NCBI GenBank assembly: GCA_012837565.1
Contig: DUQY01000122.1
Coordinates: 1-5,936, forward strand
Source of the DNA: Bacteroidales bacterium
GTDB lineage: Bacteria; Bacteroidota; Bacteroidia; Bacteroidales; P3
Length of the DNA stretch: 5,936 nucleotides
Direction: 5' to 3'
Program-made: the position numbers and the translations under genes
The notes under the pieces: model-generated
Seen by the model: the letters and a program-made list of their open reading frames with translations, nothing else
The model's database searches: none
What the model was told of the DNA's origin: nothing
Shown: positions 1 to 5,936 of the stretch, piece after piece
Layout of the letters: every line of letters begins with the position of its first letter
How positions within the stretch are numbered: the stretch's first letter is position 1

Positions 1-7
1 ACAAAAT

Positions 8-91
8 TAAAACGCTATAATAATTTACTGAAACGCCGTTTTAAAAAAATAAAACGAAGATTCAAGAAATTAAAACGGCGTTTCATTTAGA
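8..91. repeat. Left 21-bp-period tandem array, four units
   Basis: Four adjacent units start at 8, 29, 50 and 71, exactly 21 bp apart. Each opens with T-A/G-AAACG (TAAAACG, TGAAACG, TAAAACG, TAAAACG), and three of the four have G at unit position 10. The other half of each unit differs from copy to copy. Units two and four continue as CGTTTTA and CGTTTCA, making odd palindromes. No fifth unit is visible at 92. The array may continue left of the window, since only seven bases precede the first unit. It lies in non-coding DNA downstream of the DUF5686 gene. The 21-bp period equals two turns of B-DNA, so equivalent bases face the same side of the helix. Function is unknown. Confidence 0.7.
29..85. 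repeat. Perfect 16-bp inverted repeat within the left array
   Basis: Bases 29-44 and 70-85 are exact reverse complements (TGAAACGCCGTTTTAA and TTAAAACGGCGTTTCA) separated by 25 AT-rich bases. Each arm contains an odd palindrome, AAACG-C-CGTTT or AAACG-G-CGTTT, so the arms are also direct repeats differing at the central base. In RNA or single-stranded DNA the region could fold as one long hairpin or two small ones. The sequence after it is only moderately T-rich, so a classical terminator is not well supported. Paired protein-binding sites are equally possible. Confidence 0.65.
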
Positions 92-202
92 CCAATTCTT
101 TTTCAATTTATATCATGTCTTTTCACCGTATTTTGTATTAATAGCCAAATCCGATTATTATAAGTTTTGTGAAACATTTTAAAGTGTTCCATTTTCAAAG
201 TC

Positions 203-231
203 AGGAGTTCAATTAGGTTTGAGCTCCTTTT
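203..231. terminator. Hairpin at the 3' end of the DUF5686 gene, possible bidirectional terminator
   Basis: Bases 203-212 (AGGAGTTCAA) pair with 219-228 (TTGAGCTCCT) around a six-base loop. The hairpin ends a few bases beyond the stop codon of the minus-strand gene. Read on the plus strand the stem is complete with one U-G wobble and is followed by TTTT and then ATCTT, which resembles an intrinsic terminator. Read on the minus strand the wobble becomes an A-C mismatch and no T-run follows, so termination in the direction of the visible gene would be weaker. The plus-strand preference hints at a convergent transcript arriving from left of the window. That is inference. Confidence 0.45.
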
Positions 232-234
232 ATC

Positions 235-2727
235 TTATAAGGAAATGCCAAATGATAATGTAATTCCGTGGTATGGTCTTTCTCCATTTTGAAAACCGAG
301 AGTATAGTTTAATGATAAGATATTAAATATATTTGAAGCCCCAACGCTTATTTCCATATATGGTTTCTGAAAGTCATTAGATAATATATGTGCACTAAAT
401 TCTTCCGATAGCTTAGTCTTTTTGAGTAGTGGAAGCTTGCTAAATAGCCATCGATTGAAGTTATGTGTGTAATGAGCTTCAAGATATGTGCCATTTGTGC
501 TGAACTTATAATATGGCATTACTCTAAAGGATTCATTGCCAAATAAACCTAAGTGAAACCTATTGGCATCATAATGTTTATAATCTGCCAGTATCATTTC
601 CTCTAATCTAATAAACTTACCTGTTTTTGCAATTAAGCTACCTCTCCCAAACCATCCAAGATTTACAAAGCAATCAGCCTTTAGTTCAACTAAATCATAG
701 TCTGCCCAGCTTTCTTTTTCAAGTGGAATAGCTTTCTTATAAGTCAAGGTGAACATAGGGAACTTGGATCTCATCCTTACTTTATTAGGGAGTGAAGCAT
801 ATTTCATAAAAGGATTCCAAGATAACTCCCCTTCAACAACAAAAGAATTGTTTAAAGCAAAAGCTTCTCTATCATCATTAGGCATTAATGGGTTATTGCT
901 TGTATAATTCCCTTTATCTGCCCATTTTTGTGAGCTATGATTAACTAAGGCTTGTCTTTTTGATATCTCTGAACCAAGTTTTAGGTTTAAGCCTGTAAAG
1001 ATTTCGCTATAATGAGATACATTAAAATAGGTTTTACCATATAGTTTCATTTCATTTTGGCCAAATAACTCACTATAAAATGTGTTTAAGAAAGGACTAA
1101 CCTTATATCCAGATATAGCCTTTGCTTCATTTACTCCTCCTTTTATATTTAAAACAGCAAGTCTCTCCTTATTATATTGCCAATTTAAGGAAGAGCCCAA
1201 TCGCCATGTTTTATCTGAAAAACCATACTCAGGAACTAGATTAAACAGCAAGGAGTTATTATCGTTTATTTCCTTCTTATATTTATAATCTAAGTTCATA
1301 TTCCAACCCTGAACAGTATTAAATGCTAAGCTATTAAAGATGTTTATGCTATGAGAAGTCTTATTAAAAGTATTCCTATAAGTATAACCAGTAAATACCT
1401 TTGTGAAAGTTAACCTATTCATCCTTTTATCCCTTATGCGGATTGTATCGGGGTTTGAATTCACCATATAAACACTATCCTCATAAGCATAAAACGCCCT
1501 TTCCGTATCAGTTGAAGGCAGAGGACTATTAGTTTTCCAATATAAACTATCCTTTAAGTTAGCATCTTTATTAATCAATAATAATTCTTTTGAGAAGATA
1601 TCCTTGTTTAGCTCAGGATTGAAATCAAAGTTCTGACTCATAGAATTGAAATCAAGAGTAGCCAAAATGTTCATTCCCATAATTCCTATATTAGCATAAG
1701 CTCTTTGAACGTTTGAGGTTGGTTTCCAAATGTTATCTTCAATATTAGTAAAGCTTTGCTTAATATTTAATGAATCAAAGAACATAAGATTATTTTCTTT
1801 AGTGATATTGAGATCTATTGCGTGAATCCTCCAAAGGGAATCGATAATATAAATATGCCCATAGAAGCAATTAGAAGCAAGGTTCTTAGGTATTACTTTT
1901 ATTTTATTTATTGTCTGGTTATTATCTTGAAATGTGCCAATAAGAAAATACCGATAATCAGAAAGAGCATAGGAAGCAACAGGGGAGATAAAGAATTTAT
2001 TGGAGAAATTGAAACTAATAAGATTCTCATAGAAGTTCATTGCATAATTCTGACTGAAATTAAAACTAAACTGCTTTGGATCCCCACTAACTCTTGAAGA
2101 AACCATAACCTCTTTTATTTTATCTTTATCCTTATATAGCTGAGTTTCTGATTCCGAAGTATAAAAGAAACCATCATTTTTCGAAAAATCGGCCTTTATC
2201 ATTGAGTCCATTTCGAATCTTTGTTGTAAAGATAACTTCAATCCAAAAACCCTTTCTCCTAATTGATGCCCTGAAAATTTAAAAATAGACTTAGTGAAAT
2301 TTTGGCAAGTATATTTCTGATATTCATTTAAGTGTTTCTCTCTTTGCTCAATAACCTTCTTAATTATTGGAATAGCAGGGTCTTCTCCGTATGTGATCTC
2401 AACAGAGCTTAACTCAACACTTTCCTCCAAAAGAGTGTAGTTTTTTCTTGTCTTCTTGCCCTCTCTAACATAAATGGTATCGGTAATGGTCTTAAAACCA
2501 ATCATTCTATATTCAACAATATGTTTGCCAGCAGGTAAGTTCAATGAATATAAGCCATCTAAGTTAGTAGCAACCCCCAAACTCGTATTCATCTTGTGAA
2601 TATTAACATAAGGTAAAGGATTCTTGTTTTGATCAATGATTTTTCCTTCTATTCCTTGAGCAATTGATGAAAAACTAAACAGTAAATATACCAAAAACAG
2701 ACTTAAAGACTTAAAAATTAATTTCAT
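235..2727 (-). CDS. Carboxypeptidase-regulatory-like domain and DUF5686 protein, secreted, probable outer-membrane protein
   Basis: Encodes about 830 residues. The N-terminus is a Sec signal peptide: MKLIFKSL, a hydrophobic run, then SSIAQG with likely cleavage after Ala23 and no lipobox Cys. Residues about 26-105 form a carboxypeptidase-regulatory-like beta-sandwich, with the typical G-K-I-x-D start, the TNLDGLYSLNLPAG turn and the YRMIGF strand. From about residue 114 (GEDPAIPIIKKVIEQR) to the end it resembles DUF5686. The C-terminal half is rich in alternating aromatic and polar strands and ends ITLSFGISL, as in outer-membrane barrels, so a beta-barrel is likely but inferred. The family has no established biochemical role that I can name. 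I chose the ATG at 2727 because it gives a compact signal peptide; an in-frame GTG two codons upstream (2733) is the alternative. It follows rodA on the same strand but has its own promoter (2783-2812). No frameshift is seen. Confidence 0.88.
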   Translation of the reverse strand: MKLIFKSLSLFLVYLLFSFSSIAQGIEGKIIDQNKNPLPYVNIHKMNTSLGVATNLDGLYSLNLPAGKHIVEYRMIGFKTITDTIYVREGKKTRKNYTLLEESVELSSVEITYGEDPAIPIIKKVIEQREKHLNEYQKYTCQNFTKSIFKFSGHQLGERVFGLKLSLQQRFEMDSMIKADFSKNDGFFYTSESETQLYKDKDKIKEVMVSSRVSGDPKQFSFNFSQNYAMNFYENLISFNFSNKFFISPVASYALSDYRYFLIGTFQDNNQTINKIKVIPKNLASNCFYGHIYIIDSLWRIHAIDLNITKENNLMFFDSLNIKQSFTNIEDNIWKPTSNVQRAYANIGIMGMNILATLDFNSMSQNFDFNPELNKDIFSKELLLINKDANLKDSLYWKTNSPLPSTDTERAFYAYEDSVYMVNSNPDTIRIRDKRMNRLTFTKVFTGYTYRNTFNKTSHSINIFNSLAFNTVQGWNMNLDYKYKKEINDNNSLLFNLVPEYGFSDKTWRLGSSLNWQYNKERLAVLNIKGGVNEAKAISGYKVSPFLNTFYSELFGQNEMKLYGKTYFNVSHYSEIFTGLNLKLGSEISKRQALVNHSSQKWADKGNYTSNNPLMPNDDREAFALNNSFVVEGELSWNPFMKYASLPNKVRMRSKFPMFTLTYKKAIPLEKESWADYDLVELKADCFVNLGWFGRGSLIAKTGKFIRLEEMILADYKHYDANRFHLGLFGNESFRVMPYYKFSTNGTYLEAHYTHNFNRWLFSKLPLLKKTKLSEEFSAHILSNDFQKPYMEISVGASNIFNILSLNYTLGFQNGERPYHGITLSFGISL

Positions 2728-2782
2728 TTCCACTTGCTTTTAATTAATATCTACATCCTATTTCTAAGTTAAATAGAAGAAA

Positions 2783-2812
2783 CAAAGGTAGTAAAAATAA
2801 CTTAATACTCAA
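2783..2812 (-). promoter_or_regulatory. Bacteroidota-type promoter of the DUF5686 gene
   Basis: On the minus strand TTG (2812-2810) is followed after exactly 19 bases by TACCTTTG (2790-2783). This matches the TTG-N19/20-TAnnTTTG consensus of the Bacteroidota primary sigma factor. Transcription would begin near 2776-2778, giving a 5' leader of about 50 bases before the ATG at 2727. The leader has no clear Shine-Dalgarno sequence, only AAGTGGAA just before the ATG, as is common in this phylum. The TTG sits inside a degenerate unit (2809-2829) of the adjacent 21-bp array. I see no repressor operator beyond that array. Confidence 0.7.
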
Positions 2813-2913
2813 ACACAGTGTTAGGAAAATGAATCAAAGAAAGAATTTTCTGAATCAAAGAAACAAAAAATTAAAACAAAGAAAGGATTTCGTGAAACAA
2901 AGAAAGAATTTCG
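2809..2913. repeat. Right 21-bp-period tandem array, four clear units plus one degenerate
   Basis: The octamer CAAAGAAA recurs at 2835, 2856, 2877 and 2898, always 21 bp apart. Setting units to begin at 2830, 2851, 2872 and 2893, they open TGAATC, TGAATC, TAAAAC and TGAAAC, all continuing AAAG. Three of the four end in a GRATTT-type half; the second ends CAAAAAAT. A fifth, weaker unit at 2809 opens TCAAACACAG in phase with the rest and carries the -33 element of the DUF5686 promoter. An inverted core, CTTTGTTTTT (2915-2924), abuts the rodA stop codon and can pair with 2895-2902 as an eight-base AT-rich stem. The array fills most of the space between rodA and the promoter. Function is unknown; the opening core is shared with the array at 8-91. 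Confidence 0.75.
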
Positions 2914-2924
2914 ACTTTGTTTTT

Positions 2925-4187
2925 CTATACTAAATCCATCCTTGAGGCGTCTTGACGTATGAAAATAAATAATAGGAATGTGAATGAAATAAGGGAAGAT
3001 CCTCCATAGCTTAGGAAGGGAAGAGGGATACCGATAACTGGTAAAAGCCCAATTGTCATTCCAATATTTATGGCAAAATGGGCAAAGAGGATTGAGGCAA
3101 CGCAATATCCATAAATTCGGGAAAATCTTGAGCGCTGCCTTTCCGCCATCTTAATTAGCTTAACCATTAATGTTAGAAACAATCCCACTACAAAGGAAGA
3201 GCCAAGAAAGCCCCACTCTTCACCTACTGTGCAGAAGATAAAGTCTGTGTCTTGTTCTGGAACGAAGTTGTATTTTGTTTGGGTGCCTTTTAGAAATCCT
3301 TTTCCAAATAAACCTCCTGAACCAATTGCAATTTTTGATTGGTTAACGTTATATTCAACTCCTTGTGGATCCTTTTTTTGTCCCAAAAGAACTTCAATTC
3401 TATCTTTTTGGTGAGATCCTAATGCATTGTCATAAACATAGTCAACCGAATAAACAATTCCCGAGGCAACAACAAAAAGGCTTAAACATAACCAAATTGA
3501 AAGTTTTCTTGAGCGAAAAAGAAACCAAATAAATATTGTTATGGCAAAAAGAATACCAATTAATAGGTAGGTATTAATAAGAAGAGCAAGTATAAATAGT
3601 ATAATGGCTACAACACCGAAGATAAGAACAGAGTGAGATAAGCCTTCTCTAAAAAGAACTAAAACAAAGATAAGGAAAACTAGGGCAGAGCCGGTGTCGT
3701 TTTGGAGTAGAACTAAAATCATAGGAATTGCGACAATTGTAATGGCGTAAATTTTAGTTTTAAGGTCTTTCATATCAACATCAATCCCTGAAAGAACCTT
3801 TGCCAAGGCTAGAGCTGTTGTAGCTTTTGCAAACTCGGAGGGTTGAATCCCAAAGTCTCCAACTCCAAACCAACTTTTTGCTCCCTTTGTTACTGAACCA
3901 ACGGCCAAAACGGCTATAAGCATAATAATAAATAAGCCGTACCAAACATATGCAGTTTGTGAAAAGAATTTAGGATCAATAACTATTATGAAAAGAGCAA
4001 TAAGAACCGATGCTCCTATCCAAAGTATTTGTTTCCCATAGCGAGTTTGCAAGTCAAAAATGCTACTATGACTTTCATCAAACACCGCAGAGTAAATGCT
4101 AATCCACCCAATAAATACCAATAAAAAATAAATTAATATTGTACCCCAATCGATATTCTCTAATATTCCTCTTTCTCTTCTTTCCAT
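2925..4187 (-). CDS. rodA: RodA, SEDS-family peptidoglycan glycosyltransferase of the elongation complex
   Basis: Polymerises lipid II into glycan strands during cell elongation, working in the inner membrane with the transpeptidase PBP2. The 420-residue polytopic protein carries the SEDS signatures in order: GAKSWFGVGDFGIQPSEFAK (102-121), QNDTGSA (162-168), the large periplasmic loop with DPQGVEYNVNQSKIAIGSGGLFGKG (273-297, written here as one motif region), PEQDTDFIF (310-318), EEWGF (323-327) and the C-terminal GIPLPFLSYGGSSL (386-399). By family comparison Asp315 of TDF (codon 3243-3245) corresponds to the catalytic Asp of E. coli RodA. It is longer than E. coli RodA (about 370), mainly through extra hydrophobic segments around 206-249. 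Start ATG at 4187, 25 bp after mrdA, with no Shine-Dalgarno sequence and no promoter in the gap, so co-transcription is likely. The product looks intact. Confidence 0.95.
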   Translation of the reverse strand: MERRERGILENIDWGTILIYFLLVFIGWISIYSAVFDESHSSIFDLQTRYGKQILWIGASVLIALFIIVIDPKFFSQTAYVWYGLFIIMLIAVLAVGSVTKGAKSWFGVGDFGIQPSEFAKATTALALAKVLSGIDVDMKDLKTKIYAITIVAIPMILVLLQNDTGSALVFLIFVLVLFREGLSHSVLIFGVVAIILFILALLINTYLLIGILFAITIFIWFLFRSRKLSIWLCLSLFVVASGIVYSVDYVYDNALGSHQKDRIEVLLGQKKDPQGVEYNVNQSKIAIGSGGLFGKGFLKGTQTKYNFVPEQDTDFIFCTVGEEWGFLGSSFVVGLFLTLMVKLIKMAERQRSRFSRIYGYCVASILFAHFAINIGMTIGLLPVIGIPLPFLSYGGSSLISFTFLLFIFIRQDASRMDLV

Positions 4188-4212
4188 TATTAGTTTGGTC
4201 TCAATTTATTTA

Positions 4213-5936
4213 TTATTCTGATTTAGGTTTCGGGACGTACTTCCTTAGTGGTAATGATTGACAAGGTGCAGCATCCATATATGTTTTTTCAACTTCTTTT
4301 CTCAAAACCTCTCCTCTAATATATTTTTCTGCAATCAAACTAGCAATTGGTGCGGCCCAAGTTCCTCCCCCTCCAGCAGCATTTTCAATATAAACCGATA
4401 TAGCTATTTTAGGATTATCCTTTGGAGCAAAACAGATGAAAACAGAATGGTCGGCTCCCGCATTTTGAACTGTTCCTGTTTTTCCACAAACTGCAATATC
4501 ATCAATCCTTGCTCTTCTTGCAGTTCCTCCTCCTTCGTGAACAACGGCATACATTCCTTCAACTGCAATATTCCAATAATCTTTAGAAATCATGGTAAGG
4601 TGTTTTTGAACGTATTTTGTATTTCTTTTTTTCAAGTTTTCATCTCCAAAATACTTAACAAGGTGGGGTGTAATATACCACCCTCTATTTGCAACAATTG
4701 CTGCAAAATTTGCCATCTGAAGAGGAATAACTCCAACTTCTCCTTGTCCAATTGAATTGGAGTAAATGGTATAGAAGTTCCAACTATCGCCTTTGTAAAT
4801 TCTGCTATAAAAGGCTGTGTCTGGAATAAAACCTGATTTGGAGTCAGGAAGGTCAATATCTAATTTCTTTCCAAAGCCCATCTTATACATTTCCTCATCC
4901 CAAACAGATAACCCATATTTGCTATCTCCCTTACCAGTTAGAGGGTTGTTTTGTTGAATTATTCGTTGATAAACCCTATAGAAATAAGGGTTGCACGACA
5001 TCTTGATTGCGTCCCTTACGCTTGTTGCAGCAGGGTGGTTATGGCAACCTACCAAAGACCTATCACATCCGAAACCTGTTTCAGGACTAATAACTCCAAT
5101 ATCAAGTGCTATCATTGCTTGAGCTACCTTGAAGATTGAGCCAGGAGGATATTCGGCCATTAGAGCACGGTTGAAAAGAGGTTTTCCAGGGTCATTTAAT
5201 AGTTTCATATAATTATTCCCCCTTACCCTTCCAACCAAAAGATTAGGATCGTAGAAAGGTGCAGAAACAAAACAAAGTATTTCTCCTGTTGAGGGTTCAA
5301 TTGCAACAATAGAACCTCTTTTATTAGACATTATTTGCTCAGCATATTTCTGAAGTTCCAAATCAATGGATGAATAAAGATTTTGCCCTGCAACTGATGC
5401 GGTATCGTATTTTCCATTCTGAAAACTTCCTTTCTCCCTATTATGTACATCAACTAAGGTTATCTTACTTCCTTTCTCTCCTCTAAGAGTTTCTTCGTAG
5501 TATTTCTCTAAACCACTCATTCCAATGTAGTCGCCCTTCTTATAATATGGATTTTTTTTAATCATATTTTCATTAACCTCGCCAACATAACCTAAGGCAT
5601 GGCTAACAACGGAATGTGGATAATATCTTAGGGTTCTGCTTTGAGCAAAGAAACCAGAAAACATAAATAGCTTTTCTTGAATAGATCCAAAGTCCTCTTT
5701 AGAAATTTGTTTCTCAAAGGACGAAGGGGCATATGTAGAGTATTTAACTGCTTTCTCCATTCTTGTTAAAAACTGCTCTTTGTCAATTCCAACTAGCTTA
5801 CACAAAAGGGCAGTATCCAAATCCTTTACCTGACGAGGTATAACCATTAGGTCATAAACCAATTCATTATAAACTAACAATTCCCCATTTCTATCATAAA
5901 TCAATCCACGAGCAGGGTATTGAGTAACAAAACGCA
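4213..5936 (-). CDS. mrdA: Penicillin-binding protein 2 (class B transpeptidase), 5' end outside the window
   Basis: Cross-links peptidoglycan by D,D-transpeptidation at the outer face of the inner membrane, as partner of RodA, and is a beta-lactam target. The frame is open to the right edge; about 573 residues are visible and the N-terminal anchor is missing. The visible part starts with the class B pattern YPARGLIYDRNGELL, followed by the PBP dimerisation domain with HALGYVGEV and GMSGLEKYYEETLRG. The transpeptidase domain has all three motifs: SIFK with nucleophile Ser (codon 5137-5139), SCN (4990-4998) and KTGT (4471-4482). A Cys/His-rich stretch, GCDRSLVGCHNHP, precedes SCN. The apparent start at 5904 is a TTG inside the conserved N-terminal motif and is not the true start. 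The stop is 25 bp before rodA. In relatives mreC and mreD usually lie upstream, which I infer but cannot see. The catalytic domain is complete. Confidence 0.95.
   Translation of the reverse strand, partial: RFVTQYPARGLIYDRNGELLVYNELVYDLMVIPRQVKDLDTALLCKLVGIDKEQFLTRMEKAVKYSTYAPSSFEKQISKEDFGSIQEKLFMFSGFFAQSRTLRYYPHSVVSHALGYVGEVNENMIKKNPYYKKGDYIGMSGLEKYYEETLRGEKGSKITLVDVHNREKGSFQNGKYDTASVAGQNLYSSIDLELQKYAEQIMSNKRGSIVAIEPSTGEILCFVSAPFYDPNLLVGRVRGNNYMKLLNDPGKPLFNRALMAEYPPGSIFKVAQAMIALDIGVISPETGFGCDRSLVGCHNHPAATSVRDAIKMSCNPYFYRVYQRIIQQNNPLTGKGDSKYGLSVWDEEMYKMGFGKKLDIDLPDSKSGFIPDTAFYSRIYKGDSWNFYTIYSNSIGQGEVGVIPLQMANFAAIVANRGWYITPHLVKYFGDENLKKRNTKYVQKHLTMISKDYWNIAVEGMYAVVHEGGGTARRARIDDIAVCGKTGTVQNAGADHSVFICFAPKDNPKIAISVYIENAAGGGGTWAAPIASLIAEKYIRGEVLRKEVEKTYMDAAPCQSLPLRKYVPKPKSE

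Noticed and set aside
2..9. TAATTTTG -7-like box on the minus strand at the left edge
   Set aside because: No TTG at the required 19-20 base spacing upstream, and the downstream sequence is outside the window.
29..85. Insertion sequence remnant or MITE bounded by inverted repeats
   Set aside because: There is no target-site duplication (flanks TTTAC and TTTAG differ), no transposase, and the arms fit the 21-bp phased array.
8..91. CRISPR array
   Set aside because: The period is 21 bp with only a ~10-base imperfect core, far shorter than CRISPR repeats plus spacers, and no cas genes are present in the window.
103..192. 29-codon minus-strand micro-ORF beginning ATGGAACAC
   Set aside because: It is very short, has no ribosome-binding site or promoter, and overlaps the near-palindrome at 169-192. 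There is no evidence for translation.
214..221. TAGGTTTG -7-like box on the plus strand
   Set aside because: It lies inside the hairpin at 203-228, has no TTG at the right distance, and would point into the antisense of the DUF5686 gene.
2728..2733. GTG start at 2733 for the DUF5686 protein
   Set aside because: It would only add Met-Glu before MKLIF. The ATG at 2727 gives a standard signal peptide and is preceded by the purine-rich AAGTGGAA. The GTG cannot be excluded.
2895..2922. Intrinsic terminator directly after rodA
   Set aside because: The eight-base stem is nearly all A-T, has a 12-base loop and no T-run on the minus strand. It is better explained as an inverted copy of the array core.
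2821..3105. Minus-strand 94-codon open frame ending in four imperfect seven-residue repeats
   Set aside because: Most of it overlaps rodA in another frame, and the repeats are just the 21-bp array translated (21 is a multiple of three). No start signal or family resemblance supports it.
4258..4755. Plus-strand 165-codon open frame antisense to mrdA
   Set aside because: It is antisense to a well-conserved PBP2 domain, has a Cys/Asn/Ser-rich composition typical of antisense translation, and has no family features.
4632..4856. Minus-strand 74-codon frame inside mrdA
   Set aside because: It lies wholly inside the PBP2 transpeptidase domain in another frame.

Overview
The window reads as chromosomal DNA of a Bacteroidota bacterium, probably Bacteroidales or a close relative. 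The reasons are AT-rich DNA, a TTG-N19-TACCTTTG promoter (the Bacteroidota -33/-7 type), no clear Shine-Dalgarno sequences, and a gene for a carboxypeptidase-regulatory-like plus DUF5686 protein, a family I know mainly from this phylum. The assignment is inferred from sequence features alone.

All three genes lie on the minus strand and are transcribed right to left. At the right edge is most of mrdA (PBP2, a peptidoglycan transpeptidase), cut at its 5' end by the window. After 25 bp comes rodA, the SEDS glycosyltransferase that partners PBP2. Together they form the core of the cell-elongation peptidoglycan synthase and look co-transcribed. After a roughly 200 bp intergenic region comes a gene for an 830-residue secreted, probably outer-membrane, DUF5686 protein. 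It has its own good promoter and so probably forms a separate transcription unit. Its stop codon is followed by a hairpin and about 200 bp of AT-rich non-coding DNA reaching the left edge.

The genes are ordinary. The unusual part is the intergenic DNA. Both intergenic regions flanking the DUF5686 gene hold tandem arrays with an exact 21-bp period. In each unit the first ~10 bases follow a common core, roughly TRAAACRNMG, and the remaining ~11 bases vary. The left array (8-91) has four units, two of them odd palindromes that are reverse complements of each other. The right array (2830-2913) has four clear units and a degenerate fifth (2809-2829) that overlaps the -33 element of the DUF5686 promoter. 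These arrays are the best candidates here for something undescribed. Their function (regulator binding, curved DNA, structured RNA or a dispersed repeat family) cannot be settled from the sequence alone. I see no mobile element, CRISPR array, tRNA or rRNA.
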